A stretch of DNA of 64,000 nucleotides from Haloterrigena sp. H1 (GTDB lineage: Archaea; Halobacteriota; Halobacteria; Halobacteriales; Natrialbaceae). The stretch is from NCBI RefSeq assembly GCF_005938085.1, contig NZ_SMZK01000003.1, positions 202,977-266,976 of the forward strand, given 5' to 3'. A model generated the notes under the pieces. That model was given only the letters and a program-made list of their open reading frames with translations, was not told the origin of the DNA and made no database searches. The position numbers were made by a program, and so were the translations under genes. Below are positions 33,231 through 44,654 of this stretch, piece by piece (positions within the stretch are counted from its first letter, which is position 1; each line of letters starts with the position of its first letter).

Positions 33231-34520
33231 TTATGTTCCGTGATCCCAGCTTCCCATGTACTCGCGCTGGGTATCCGTCAGCGAGTCGAAGTCGACGCCT
33301 TCGGCCTCGAGTTTGATCTCGGCGATCTCTTTGTCGAGGTCGTCGGGCACGTCGTGGACGCCGGCGTCGTAGGCGTCGCCGTTCTCGAGCAGCTCACGCA
33401 CACAGACGGCCTGAATCCCGAAGCTCTGGTCCATGACCTCGACGGGGTGGCCAAGCGAGACCGGCGCGGCGAGGTTGACGAGCCGTCCCTCGGCGATGAT
33501 GTTCAGCCGACGGCCATCCGCGAGTTCGTAGGCTTCGACGCCGTCGCGAGCCTCGTAGCGGTCGACCGCGAGGTCGTCTAAGGCCTCGAGATCGATCTCG
33601 ATGTCGAAGTGGCCCGCGTTGGCGAGTAAGACGCCGTCTTTCATCTTCTCGAAGTGCTCCTCGACGATGACGTCACGGTTGCCCGTCGTCGTCAGGAAGA
33701 CGTCGCCGACTTCGGCGGCCTCGGCCATCGGCATCACGTCGTAGCCCTCCATGTGGGCCTCGAGCGCGCGGCGGGGCTCGACCTCAGTGACGATGACGTT
33801 CGCGTTCTGGCCCGCTGCCTTCTTCGCGACGCCCTTGCCACAGTAGCCGTAGCCGGCGACGACGACGTTCTTGCCGGCCCACGAGAGATTGGTCGTCATC
33901 GCGATGGAGGCCAGCGAGGATTCGCCGGTGCCGTGGACGTTGTCGAACAGCCGCTTCATCGGCGTGTCGTTGACCGCGAAGACGGGGTAGTCAAGCGCCC
34001 CGTCGTCGTCCATCGCGCGCAGGCGGTGGACGCCGGTCGTGGTCTCCTCGGCACCGCCGATGATGCCGTCGATCAGTTCGGGGTAGTCCTCGTGGATCGC
34101 CGCGACGAGGTCCATCCCGTCGTCGACGGTGATCGTCGGCTCGTGGGCGATGACGGCCTCGATAGCCTCGTAATACTCCTCGTCGTCGACGCCGCGTTTG
34201 GCGTAGCTGGTGATGTTCTCGTGGGTATCCAGCGCCGCCGAGACGTCGTCATGAGTCGAGAGCGGATTACAGCCCGTGACGGCGACCTCCGCGCCACCTT
34301 CCGCGAGCGTCTCGACGAGGATCGCCGTCTTCGCCTCGACGTGCATCGCCATCGCGATGCGCTCGCCCTCGAAAGGCTGGTCGGCGACGAACTCTTCGCG
34401 GACGTGCTCGAGAATCGGCATGTGCTGGGCGGCCCAGTCCATCTTCCGGCGTCCCTCCGCGCGAGCGGACTCGAGATCGTCCAACTGCTCGCTGATCGGG
34501 GGATACGCAGTATCGGTCAT
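33231..34520 (-). CDS. ahcY: S-adenosyl-L-homocysteine hydrolase (adenosylhomocysteinase)
   Basis: A 429-residue enzyme that splits SAH to adenosine and homocysteine and keeps methylation running. The NAD site is VVVAGYGYCGKGVAKKA near residue 220, the substrate region includes EGGAEVAVTGCNPLSTHDD near 80 and GTGESSLASIA near 196. The archaeal form is shorter than the eukaryotic one. The neighbour two genes away is an SAH/MTA-type deaminase (36.1 kb), which acts on the same pool. ATG 34520 opens MTDTAYPPISEQLDD. Confidence 0.96.
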   Translation of the reverse strand: MTDTAYPPISEQLDDLESARAEGRRKMDWAAQHMPILEHVREEFVADQPFEGERIAMAMHVEAKTAILVETLAEGGAEVAVTGCNPLSTHDDVSAALDTHENITSYAKRGVDDEEYYEAIEAVIAHEPTITVDDGMDLVAAIHEDYPELIDGIIGGAEETTTGVHRLRAMDDDGALDYPVFAVNDTPMKRLFDNVHGTGESSLASIAMTTNLSWAGKNVVVAGYGYCGKGVAKKAAGQNANVIVTEVEPRRALEAHMEGYDVMPMAEAAEVGDVFLTTTGNRDVIVEEHFEKMKDGVLLANAGHFDIEIDLEALDDLAVDRYEARDGVEAYELADGRRLNIIAEGRLVNLAAPVSLGHPVEVMDQSFGIQAVCVRELLENGDAYDAGVHDVPDDLDKEIAEIKLEAEGVDFDSLTDTQREYMGSWDHGT

Positions 34521-34789
34521 AGATCGATTGAGTGGGAGCGCGGCAAAAACGCTACCGAACCGCTCCGGCGGCCGATTTCTGCCGGCGGTTCGATCGTGGC
34601 AGGGGTGACATGTCTCGAGCGGGTTCGAAATAAACAGCGAAAACGGTGGGTGAGTCGTGATTACTACGTGCCTGATCGATCGGGGTGGCCACGGTTCGGT
34701 GGCGAGCGCCGCGATCGTGGTTCAATACTGGCGATAGCTGACGGACCGTACGCCAGCGTCAATCCTTCGACCGACGGTCGAGAGCGATA

Positions 34790-35938
34790 TCAGTTCGGAC
34801 CGGCGTGGCTGGGTGGGCCGCCGCCGTTTCCGTTATTTCCGCTGCTACCGCTGCCGCTATCGTCGCTGTCGCTGTCTTCGGTGTCGTCGTCGTCGCTGTC
34901 TTCGGTGTCGTCGTCTTCGCTGTCTTCGGTATCGTCGTCGTCATCCACATCGTCGCTATCAGTCGGCGGGCCCGCGTGTTCCGGTGGCCCCCGTTTGTCG
35001 TCATCGTCGTCGTCAACGTCCTCGCTGTCGTCGTCAGTCGGCGGACCAGCGTGTTCCGGTGGGCCTCGTTTGTCGTCTTCGTCTTCGTCATCATCGTCGC
35101 CCGGCGGGCCAGCGTGGCCCGGTGGACCGGCGTGGTCCGGTGCGTTACCCGGGTTGTGCTCGACGACAAAGTTCGCGATTCGAAGGCCACGCGTCGTGTC
35201 AGAGTCGGATTCTGCCTCTTGCTCCTCGGCGAACGCGGAGACGAGCGCGCCGAAGTTCTCGTACTCGGCTGCCTCGAGCGTCACCGTCGTCTCAGCGGAT
35301 TCGCTGTCGGCCGTCGCGGTGATGGCGACCTCGACGCTGTCGTTCCCGAACGGCGCGGACAGACTCACCGTGCCGTTCTCGTCCGTCGTGTACGTGCCCT
35401 CGTCAGTGTAGGACACGTTCTCGTCGACGGTCGAGACGTTGACCGTCGCGTTCGGAGCGGCAGTGTCGTTCTCCGTAACCGTCACGGTGACGTCGTCATT
35501 GTTCTGTTCGACGGAGATGTCGAGCCCTTCGGATTCAGTCTCGGTCGTCGGCTCGAGCATTGCCACCGTCGTCCCCGAAGCGTTTCCGGACGACGCGTTG
35601 ACTGTCACGTTGACTGTCGTCTCGGGAGCAGAGAGGTCGAGCGTGCCGTTGGTGTCAGTCGTCCCGTTTGCGGCATACGAGACGTTCTCGTCGAGGCTCG
35701 TCACGTTGACAGCCGCGCCCTCGACCGTCCCGTTCTTGGTGGTCTCGTTTTCAAATGCACTCTCGTTCCACGTAACCGTCACAACGGTGTCGTCGACGGA
35801 TACGTTCAGCTCGTCTGTCTCATCGGGCGATACATCAGTATTGGCTGCTGCTGCCGCCGACACTGTTCCCAGCGGGGCGGCCACAGACAGGATCATCGCG
35901 GTAGCCAACGCCACCACGAACAATCGATTTTGCTTCAT
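34790..35938 (-). CDS. secreted acidic repeat protein
   Basis: A protein of about 382 residues. The Sec signal peptide (MKQNRLFVVALATAMILSVA, cut near AAAA) is followed by Thr/Asn-rich, beta-sandwich-like repeats (NVSVDDTVVTVTW, VNVTSLDENVSYAANGTTDT) with many N-x-T/S glycosylation sites. The C-terminal third is a disordered tail of Asp/Glu runs with at least six copies of HAGPP (DHAGPP, GHAGPP, EHAGPP, SHAGPN). No anchor is visible. ATG 35938 was chosen over TTG 35947. A near-perfect palindrome with arms GTTTTC/GAAAAC (35992-36011) lies upstream. Confidence 0.72.
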   Translation of the reverse strand: MKQNRLFVVALATAMILSVAAPLGTVSAAAAANTDVSPDETDELNVSVDDTVVTVTWNESAFENETTKNGTVEGAAVNVTSLDENVSYAANGTTDTNGTLDLSAPETTVNVTVNASSGNASGTTVAMLEPTTETESEGLDISVEQNNDDVTVTVTENDTAAPNATVNVSTVDENVSYTDEGTYTTDENGTVSLSAPFGNDSVEVAITATADSESAETTVTLEAAEYENFGALVSAFAEEQEAESDSDTTRGLRIANFVVEHNPGNAPDHAGPPGHAGPPGDDDDEDEDDKRGPPEHAGPPTDDDSEDVDDDDDDKRGPPEHAGPPTDSDDVDDDDDTEDSEDDDTEDSDDDDTEDSDSDDSGSGSSGNNGNGGGPPSHAGPN

Positions 35939-36096
35939 CTCATCCAAGAAATTCAGGCATTCATGAATAAAGCCACCCGGCAGTTCTCAGTGTTTTCCGG
36001 ATCCAGAAAACTAGTAGAAAATAGTTTTTAGAGTTTATAGCAACTTCTGAGCGTTCAGTTTTCGTTCACCAGCCTGAATGGAAGGCGGCCCAGAGA

Positions 36097-37395
36097 TCAG
36101 TCTTCAGCGCGGGCGATCAGCGCCTCAGCCGCCTCGAGCGCTCGCTCACGAACCGCCCGTTCGTCCAGCGTCAGCACCTCGCGGTCGCGCATGAGTACCT
36201 GTCCGTCACAGACGGTGTGGCGGACGTCCGACGCCGCGGCCGCGTAGGCGAGGTGACTGACGAGGTCGTGCGGCGGGGTGAGGTGAGGTTGCTCGAGGTC
36301 GATTACGGCGAGATCGGCCGGCGCACCAGCCTCGAGCCGGCCCGACTCGAAGCCGATCGCGTCGGCGCTGCCTCGAGTCGCCATCTCGACGACGGCCTCG
36401 GCGGGCACCGCGCTGGCGTCGTCGGCCGCGAGTTTGCCGAGCATGGCCGCGTCGCGGGCCTCGTCCAGCATGGAGAGGTCGTTGTTCGAGGCCGCGCCGT
36501 CGGTGCCGAGCCCGACGGTGACGCCGGCCTCTCGCATCCGCTGGACGGGGGCCATCCCGCTTCCCAGTTTCATGTTCGACGCCGGGCAGTGGATCACGGC
36601 GGTCCCGGCCTCCGCGAGCAGGTCGATCTCGCGGTCGTCGACGTGGACGCCGTGGGCGACGAAGTCCTCGGGCTCGAGCATCCCGTGCTCGGCGGCGTAC
36701 TCGAGCGGCCGCTGTCCGTGCTCCTCGACGATCGGCGTGACTTCGGCTTCGGTCTCGTTGGCGTGGTAGTGAACCGGGATCCCTGCCTCGCGCGCCTTGG
36801 GGATGAACTCCTCGAGATACTCGCCGCCGACGGTCGTCAGCGAGTGAGGCTTGAACGCCGTCGAGATCCGACCGTCTGCCGCGCCGTCGTACTCGCGGGC
36901 GATCTCGAGGCTCGTCTGGGCGTCCTCGCGGGCGGCCTCGTCGTCTTTTCCGACGGTGACGATACCGTGACCGAGTCGCGCCCGAACGCCGGCGTTCTCG
37001 ACCGCCGCGGCGACCTCGGGGACGTGAAAGTACATATCCGCAACGGCAGTTGTTCCGGATTTGATCAGCTCGAGCAAGCCGAGTTCGGCACCGATGCGGA
37101 CGTCCTCGGGGGTCATCTCGCCTTCGGCAGGCCAGATGTCCTCCTGAAGCCACGCGTCGAGCGGTTTGTCGTCTGCGTACCCCCGCAGGAGCGTCATCGC
37201 GACGTGACAGTGGCCGTTGACGAATCCCGGCGTCACGAGCGAACCGGCAGCGTCGAGCGTCTCGTCGGCGTCGGCCGCCAGTTCGGGGGCGATCTCGCGG
37301 ATCTCGCCGGTGTCCTGATCGACCAGTACGTCTGCGGTTGTCACCGTCAGATCGGGCCGGAGTACCTGTCCGTCGGTGATCGCAAGTGTCGTCAT
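36097..37395 (-). CDS. 5'-deoxyadenosine / SAH / MTA deaminase, amidohydrolase family
   Basis: A 432-residue metal-dependent amidohydrolase of the cytosine/adenosine deaminase group. Metal ligands are in GFVNGHCHVAMTLLRG near residue 57, HYHANET near 213, HGVHVDDREI near 247 and LGTDGAASNNDLSMLDE near 300. It may deaminate SAH, methylthioadenosine or 5'-deoxyadenosine; archaeal members of this family (DadD/MtaD) act in the methionine cycle. The nearby ahcY gene supports this. ATG 37395 opens MTTLAITDGQVLRP. Confidence 0.87.
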   Translation of the reverse strand: MTTLAITDGQVLRPDLTVTTADVLVDQDTGEIREIAPELAADADETLDAAGSLVTPGFVNGHCHVAMTLLRGYADDKPLDAWLQEDIWPAEGEMTPEDVRIGAELGLLELIKSGTTAVADMYFHVPEVAAAVENAGVRARLGHGIVTVGKDDEAAREDAQTSLEIAREYDGAADGRISTAFKPHSLTTVGGEYLEEFIPKAREAGIPVHYHANETEAEVTPIVEEHGQRPLEYAAEHGMLEPEDFVAHGVHVDDREIDLLAEAGTAVIHCPASNMKLGSGMAPVQRMREAGVTVGLGTDGAASNNDLSMLDEARDAAMLGKLAADDASAVPAEAVVEMATRGSADAIGFESGRLEAGAPADLAVIDLEQPHLTPPHDLVSHLAYAAAASDVRHTVCDGQVLMRDREVLTLDERAVRERALEAAEALIARAED

Positions 37396-37460
37396 TAGAT
37401 TGGGGTTCTCGCCGGGCGGCCTTAGCCTGTCGATGACCCGCGACGAGCCGAGCCGCGGGG

Positions 37461-37467
37461 TTTATGG
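37461..37467 (+). promoter_or_regulatory. TATA element for the SpoIIM-like gene
   Basis: TTTATGG lies 23-29 bases before ATG 37490, suiting a leaderless transcript. It is in the short divergent region between the deaminase gene and the membrane protein gene. Confidence 0.4.
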
Positions 37468-37489
37468 AACAGTTCGACAATATGAAACT

Positions 37490-38164
37490 ATGGACAATCG
37501 GACCCAGCGCGAGCGCGACCGATCCAACAGCGGCTATCCACCCCGTGCCGCGCTCGCCGACGCGTGGGACGAACACAGCCGATACGTCGGCTTCGCCGCC
37601 GGCCTGTTCGCGGTCGGGATCGTCGTCGGCATCGCGCTCATGATCGCCGGCTACAACTTGCTCGAGATCATCCAGGAGGTGGTCGGCGAGCCGCTGTTTC
37701 CCGACATCAGCGACCGGAGCCGGCTCGAACTGGCACAGTTCCTGCTCGTCAACAACAGCCGGGCGTTCCTGCTGTCGATCCTCGGCGTCCTGACGCTCGG
37801 GCTCCTGACGGCTTGGGCGATGGTGTTCAACGGGATCATCGTCGGGAACGTCGGTGCCTTTATCGCCGGCAGCGTCGGCGTCGGCTACATCCTCGTCGGC
37901 CTGTTACCTCATGGCATCTTCGAGCTCCCCGCGCTCTTTATTGCCGCCGGCGTCGGCTTCCGGCTGCTCTACCGCGTCGGCCAACGGATTCGAGGGTCCC
38001 GCAGTTCAATCATCACGAAACGCTATCTCTACCGGACCGGGCTGCTCGTCCTCGCGGGCTGGCTCTTGCTCGTCGTCGCCGCCGTCGTCGAGGCGTTCGT
38101 CACGCCTGCGCTGCTCGAGACGCTGTTTGCCGACCGGCTCGAGGCGATGGGGTCATCCCCGTAA
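37490..38164 (+). CDS. stage II sporulation protein M (SpoIIM/DUF95) family membrane protein
   Basis: A 224-residue membrane protein with about five to six transmembrane segments. The DUF95 signature is the pair FLLVNNSRAFLLSILGVLTL and AFIAGSVGVGYILVGLLPHG, followed by IFELPALFIAAGVGFRLL. The archaeal family is of unknown function despite its sporulation name. A soluble N-terminal leader (MDNRTQRERDRSNSG) supports ATG 37490. Confidence 0.88.
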   Translation: MDNRTQRERDRSNSGYPPRAALADAWDEHSRYVGFAAGLFAVGIVVGIALMIAGYNLLEIIQEVVGEPLFPDISDRSRLELAQFLLVNNSRAFLLSILGVLTLGLLTAWAMVFNGIIVGNVGAFIAGSVGVGYILVGLLPHGIFELPALFIAAGVGFRLLYRVGQRIRGSRSSIITKRYLYRTGLLVLAGWLLLVVAAVVEAFVTPALLETLFADRLEAMGSSP

Positions 38165-38259
38165 TCGGGGCCGTTTATCCAGTTTATAAGCTGTTGAACG
38201 GTCGTAAACGGATCGAATCGTCGTCCCCCTTTTTCTCGAGATGGTGACTGTGCTCGGAT

Positions 38260-39123
38260 ATGAACAGACGCACAATCCAACTCGTATTGGTGGCAAGCCT
38301 CGTCGCCATCGCCGGCTGTGCCGGTGGGATGGGCGGCAACCCGGGAACCGACGCGCCGACTGACGACAGCTCGATGACGGACTCGAGCGGCGGGACGGGA
38401 ACGGCCGCGTTCTACGTCAGCGACGAGCCGAGCGTGATCGACGACTTCGAACACCTCAACGTGACGATTACGAAAGTCGGGTTCAAGAAGACCGACAACG
38501 TGACCGCCGACGCGACGAACGAGACCGACGGTAACGTCACCGATGGCAACGTCACGGAGGCCGAGTCGGACAGCGCCGGCAACGAATCGACGACCGAAAC
38601 GCCAACTAACGAGACGGCCGAGAACGACAGCGAGGACAGTGCGGCCGACGAGCAGTGGATCGAGCGCGAGGTCAACGAAACGACCGTCGACCTCACCGAG
38701 CTGAAAGGCGCGAATGCATCCATGATCGACGAGTTCGAACTGCCCGCCGGTGAGTACGAGACGGTCTTCATCTACGTCAGCGACACCGAGGGCGTCCTGA
38801 CCGACGGCACGGAGACGCAGGTGAAGCTGCCGAGCAACAAGCTCCAACTGCACACGACGTTTACCATCGGGAACAACGAGTCGGTCGACTTCGTCTACGA
38901 CATCGCGCCCCACAAAGCCGGTAAGAGCGGGAAGTACGTCCTCAAGCCGGTGATCAGCGAGAGCGGAACGGGCGACGAAGTCGAGATCCACGACATCGAC
39001 GAGCAGAAGCCTGACGAATCGACGGACGGTGAGCAGCAAGACGACACGACGGGAGACGAAACCGAAGCAACGCAGGCAAAAAGCGGCGGACAGCAGCCCA
39101 CGGACACACCACAGCAGGGCTAA
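38260..39123 (+). CDS. DUF4382 domain lipoprotein
   Basis: A 287-residue secreted protein. The signal peptide MNRRTIQLVLVASLVAIAGC ends in a lipobox Cys near residue 20, which anchors it to the outer face of the membrane. The DUF4382 domain starts near residue 45 (AFYVSDEPSVIDDFEHLNVT) and ends near residue 235 with the family DIAPHKAGKSGKYVLKPVIS. A Thr/Asp/Asn-rich insert at about 85-130 and a polar tail are probably disordered. Function unknown. Confidence 0.87.
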   Translation: MNRRTIQLVLVASLVAIAGCAGGMGGNPGTDAPTDDSSMTDSSGGTGTAAFYVSDEPSVIDDFEHLNVTITKVGFKKTDNVTADATNETDGNVTDGNVTEAESDSAGNESTTETPTNETAENDSEDSAADEQWIEREVNETTVDLTELKGANASMIDEFELPAGEYETVFIYVSDTEGVLTDGTETQVKLPSNKLQLHTTFTIGNNESVDFVYDIAPHKAGKSGKYVLKPVISESGTGDEVEIHDIDEQKPDESTDGEQQDDTTGDETEATQAKSGGQQPTDTPQQG

Positions 39124-39255
39124 CGCGACCGACAGCCGTCACAGAACGCACGGAGTGGGCCGTCGACACTAACAGCGGTGGCACCTCACTCGCCACCCGA
39201 ATCGAACGCTATTTTGCAGGCAGATCGACAGCGCAGAAGCAGTCGGCTCGAGCCG

Positions 39256-41862
<2,607 letters not shown>

Positions 41863-41949
41863 TAGTAACTACTAAGGAGTGGTGACTTACCCTCTTTACT
41901 GGTTAGAACGCAAAGTTTCGAGCCGTGATTTCTTTCGAGTCGTAACTCA

Positions 41950-42053
41950 TACTGCCAGACAGAACGACGTGCAGCCGGTCGCGACTTCGCGGCCGTCCCC
42001 AGTGACGGCCGCACACATGCGACCGGCGTCGTCGTGACTGCTGTCCAGTAGTA
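41950..42053. repeat. family A intergenic palindromic repeat
   Basis: Ends TACTGCCAGACAGAACG and GACTGCTGTCCAGTAGTA; internal core GGTCGCGACTTCGCGG, then GTGACGGCCGCAC, matches the copy at 43.0 kb. It lies between the copA start and the regulator stop, so it sits in the copA promoter region. Confidence 0.6.
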
Positions 42054-42641
42054 TCACGCGGCCTCCTCGAGCCGGTCGTACCGCTCTTCGAACCGGCCTC
42101 GACAGGATTGACAACAGAAATGGTACACTTCGCCGTCGATGCGGGTCGACTCGCCTTCGCTGTCGACGGTGTTGCCACACTCCGCGCAGGTGAGCGCGAA
42201 CGCCGTCCCGTCGAGCGACGGTGTCCACTCGGCGTCGTCGATCAGCGTCACGTCGTAGTCGACGCCGTCGACGGGAAACAGTCCCTCGAGCCACTCGTGG
42301 ACCCGCTGGAGTTGCGCGCGCGCGTAGAACCAGCAGTCACCGTCGGCGGTGACGAACACGTGTTCGACCGCGTCGGCGTCGACGAGCGCTGCCTTGCAGT
42401 CGGCGACAGTGCCCGGCGGAACGGTCGCGCGCACGAACACCGGAACGCCCGCCCGAAGCTGTGACTGGTCGACATCGACAGTGAAGCCGTTGATGACGCC
42501 CGCCGCCTCGAGGCGCTCGACGCGGTCGGAGACGGCCGGCCCGGAGAGGCCGACCGCCTCAGCGATCTCGCTGTACGGTCGGCGAGCGTTCTCGGCCAGC
42601 AACCGCAGGATCTCCATGTCTGTTTCGTCGAGGTCGCGCAT
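42054..42641 (-). CDS. Lrp/AsnC-type regulator with C-terminal TRASH metal-binding domain
   Basis: A 195-residue protein. Residues 1-55 are a winged helix (LDETDMEILRLLAENARRPY). Residues 60-145 look like the ligand-binding ferredoxin domain. Residues 150-190 form a TRASH zinc-like finger, CAECGNTVDS...YHFCCQSCRGRF, seen in haloarchaeal metal-responsive regulators. With copA and copZ on either side it is very likely the copper sensor for this island. ATG 42641 starts MRDLDETDME; a longer frame upstream lacks conservation. Confidence 0.88.
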   Translation of the reverse strand: MRDLDETDMEILRLLAENARRPYSEIAEAVGLSGPAVSDRVERLEAAGVINGFTVDVDQSQLRAGVPVFVRATVPPGTVADCKAALVDADAVEHVFVTADGDCWFYARAQLQRVHEWLEGLFPVDGVDYDVTLIDDAEWTPSLDGTAFALTCAECGNTVDSEGESTRIDGEVYHFCCQSCRGRFEERYDRLEEAA

Positions 42642-42683
42642 ACAGACGGGTGGTGCTCGATAGCAAAGAGTGTAGCGGCAGCT

Positions 42684-42700
42684 ACTTTCGGGTCGAAAGT
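42684..42700. promoter_or_regulatory. candidate metal-responsive operator between regulator and copZ
   Basis: ACTTTCGGGTCGAAAGT is a perfect 7-3-7 inverted repeat in the divergent region. TCGAAAGT half-sites recur at 42723-42730 and, 2 kb away, upstream of the permease at 44731-44738. The dyad sits about 43-59 bases before the regulator start, just upstream of a TATA-like stretch. Confidence 0.5.
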
Positions 42701-42767
42701 TTCGGTCGCGCTCGGTTTGGAATCGAAAGTAGAAATGTACAAAGATCGGGTGTCCATACACGGCCGT

Positions 42768-42965
42768 ATGAGCCAGACGATCACCGTCGAGGGGATGTCG
42801 TGTGAACACTGCGAACAGAGCGTCGAAGAAACGCTCGCGAACGTTCAGGGTGTCCAGTCGGTCGAGGTCGACCTTGACGCAGCGCAGGCGACCGTCGAAG
42901 GTGACGCGGCGACTCAGGACCTCGTCAGCGCGGTCGACGAGGCCGGCTACGACGCGTCAGCGTAA
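42768..42965 (+). CDS. copZ: CopZ-like heavy-metal-associated chaperone
   Basis: A 65-residue protein consisting of one HMA domain: QTITVEGMSCEHCEQSVEE with the GMxCxxC copper motif at residues 9-14, then VEVDLDAAQATVEGD. It carries Cu(I) to the CopA N-terminal domains. ATG 42768 starts MSQTITVEGM; an earlier in-frame ATG at 42717 would add an unconserved leader. It is divergent from the regulator and shares its operator region. Confidence 0.92.
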   Translation: MSQTITVEGMSCEHCEQSVEETLANVQGVQSVEVDLDAAQATVEGDAATQDLVSAVDEAGYDASA

Positions 42966-43027
42966 GTACCGCCTCGAGTCGGTCACCGACCGGACGATCA
43001 GACAGCGTCCACTCGGTGGGACGGTGA

Positions 43028-43136
43028 TACTGCCGGACAGAACGACGTGAAGATCGGTCGCGGATTCGCGGCCGTCTCCACCGGTGACGGCCGCAGCAGA
43101 GCGACCGACTTCGTATTGACTTCTGTCCGACAGTAT
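43028..43136. repeat. family A intergenic palindromic repeat, full copy
   Basis: Ends TACTGCCGGACAGAACGACG at 43028 and TTCTGTCCGACAGTATG at 43121. The core includes GATCGGTCGCGGATTCGCGG and, on the other arm, GAAGTCGGTCGC in reverse. A long stretch near the right end is identical, in reverse, to the 62.8 kb copy. It lies between the convergent copZ and permease genes. Confidence 0.65.
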
Positions 43137-43256
43137 GAGAAGAGCGCTATAGTAGCAACTGAAACGATTTACACACCGATCGCACAGTCGTCGTGCGATC
43201 GGGTGTGCAGTAACGTTCAGTGGCTACGATAGTTTTTCAGCGGAGCGCAGCGGGAG

Positions 43257-44654
43257 TCAGTGATTCTCGTGTGACCGGTCGGCATCCGAAATGCGCGGAG
43301 AGGTGTCCGCGAATTGGGCAGGTGCATCCTCGAACGCCCGCTTGCAGGCAGTCGAACAGAAGTAGTACGTCTCACCGTCGTGTGTGGCGCTCGGGCCGTC
43401 GACATCAGTTCGCATCCCACAGACCGGATCGCGGTACTGGCCGGGTGCACCGAGTCCATGGCGATACACGTACAGGAGGAAGCCGGAAAGCGCGAACGCG
43501 ACGAGGTTGAGGTGGAAGGTGTAGTTGACCGCGAAGTACGTCTGCTCGGTCGCCGTCTCGCCGCCAGCCAAGTTCGGGACGATGCCGAGCGCGTCGAAGA
43601 GCAACTCCATGAGGAACCCGGTGAAGGCCATCGTCACGAAGAAGACGCCGAGGATGTAGAGCATGACCGACCAGCCGTAGTACTTCCGGTAGACGTTCAA
43701 CACTGGGATGGTGATGAGATCGGCGTAGACGAACGCGATGACGCCGGCAAAGCTGATGCCGCCGCCCCAGAGCGCGACGGCGAACGGGACGTTTCCCATG
43801 CTCCCGACGAAACTGATGACGGCGATCGTGACGCCCATGATCGCGTTTTCGGCGGTGATTAGGAGCCCATCGCCCTCGAGGAACAGCGCGTTCCAGACCC
43901 ACTGCGGGACGAACACGATGACGAACCCCGAGATGAGAAAGCCCGCGACGATGTCCGTCCAGATCATCGACCACTCCTTGCGGTACTGGTTCCCGAGTTG
44001 GTACCAACCACCCCACGAGCGGAGGTCGTCGTACCACGCGCCGCTGCCCGCCGTCTGCTGACGGTAGGTCTCCAGACAGCCCTCAGAACAGAACTGCAGC
44101 GTCTCACCGCCGTCGGTGACGATCGTGTGTTCGTCGGACCCCTCCATGCCACAGGTCGGGTCCACCATGGCGCCGTGATCGTGGTCCTGGCGGGTGAGTT
44201 CCGTGCGAACGTCGTCGAACAGCGTCTCCGGGAGCGTCAGCCGGACGATAAGCGCCATGACCGCGATGAGGACGAGCCCACCGAGCAGTTCCGCGACGAG
44301 GAACTCCCAGCCCAGCAGGATCAAGATCATCAGGCCGAGTTCGACGATGAGGTTCGTCGAGGCGAACATGAACGCGAGGAAGTTCACCACGTGTGCGCCC
44401 TTCGCGAACAGCCCCTTGCCGATGGCGACCGCACCGAAACTACAGCCGCTACTCGCCGCGCCGAACGCCGTCGCCATCGCGAGACTCGAGAGGTCGTCGT
44501 CCCCGAGCACCCGCGCCATTCGTTCCTTCGAGACGTACACCTGGACGAGACTCGTAATCGTGAGTCCCATGATGATCGCCCAGGCCGCCGTCCAGAGGAA
44601 TCCGAGCCCGATCCGGAGCGACTCGAGAACCCCTTCGAGAGGTGGCACCACCAT
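43257..44654 (-). CDS. permease (UPF0718/DUF318 family) with two YHS/TRASH motifs
   Basis: A 465-residue membrane protein in two halves of about four to five transmembrane segments. The family motif GAASSGCSFGAVAIGKGLF near residue 72 is repeated in spirit at FVGSMGNVPFAVALW. Two cysteine-rich YHS/TRASH motifs sit on soluble loops: DPTCGMEG...FCSEGCLETY near residues 172-205 and DPVCGMRT...FCSTACKRAF near residues 415-450. The C-terminus is His-rich. UPF0718 relatives such as ArsP export metalloids. Together with CopA, CopZ and the TRASH regulator it suggests metal transport with built-in metal-sensing cysteines. Confidence 0.85.
   Translation of the reverse strand: MVVPPLEGVLESLRIGLGFLWTAAWAIIMGLTITSLVQVYVSKERMARVLGDDDLSSLAMATAFGAASSGCSFGAVAIGKGLFAKGAHVVNFLAFMFASTNLIVELGLMILILLGWEFLVAELLGGLVLIAVMALIVRLTLPETLFDDVRTELTRQDHDHGAMVDPTCGMEGSDEHTIVTDGGETLQFCSEGCLETYRQQTAGSGAWYDDLRSWGGWYQLGNQYRKEWSMIWTDIVAGFLISGFVIVFVPQWVWNALFLEGDGLLITAENAIMGVTIAVISFVGSMGNVPFAVALWGGGISFAGVIAFVYADLITIPVLNVYRKYYGWSVMLYILGVFFVTMAFTGFLMELLFDALGIVPNLAGGETATEQTYFAVNYTFHLNLVAFALSGFLLYVYRHGLGAPGQYRDPVCGMRTDVDGPSATHDGETYYFCSTACKRAFEDAPAQFADTSPRISDADRSHENH

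Noticed and set aside
34870..34940. CRISPR-like short repeats (TCGTCGTCG, TGTCTTCGGTG units)
   Set aside because: These are the codons of Asp/Glu runs in the secreted protein's tail; there are no spacers of constant length.
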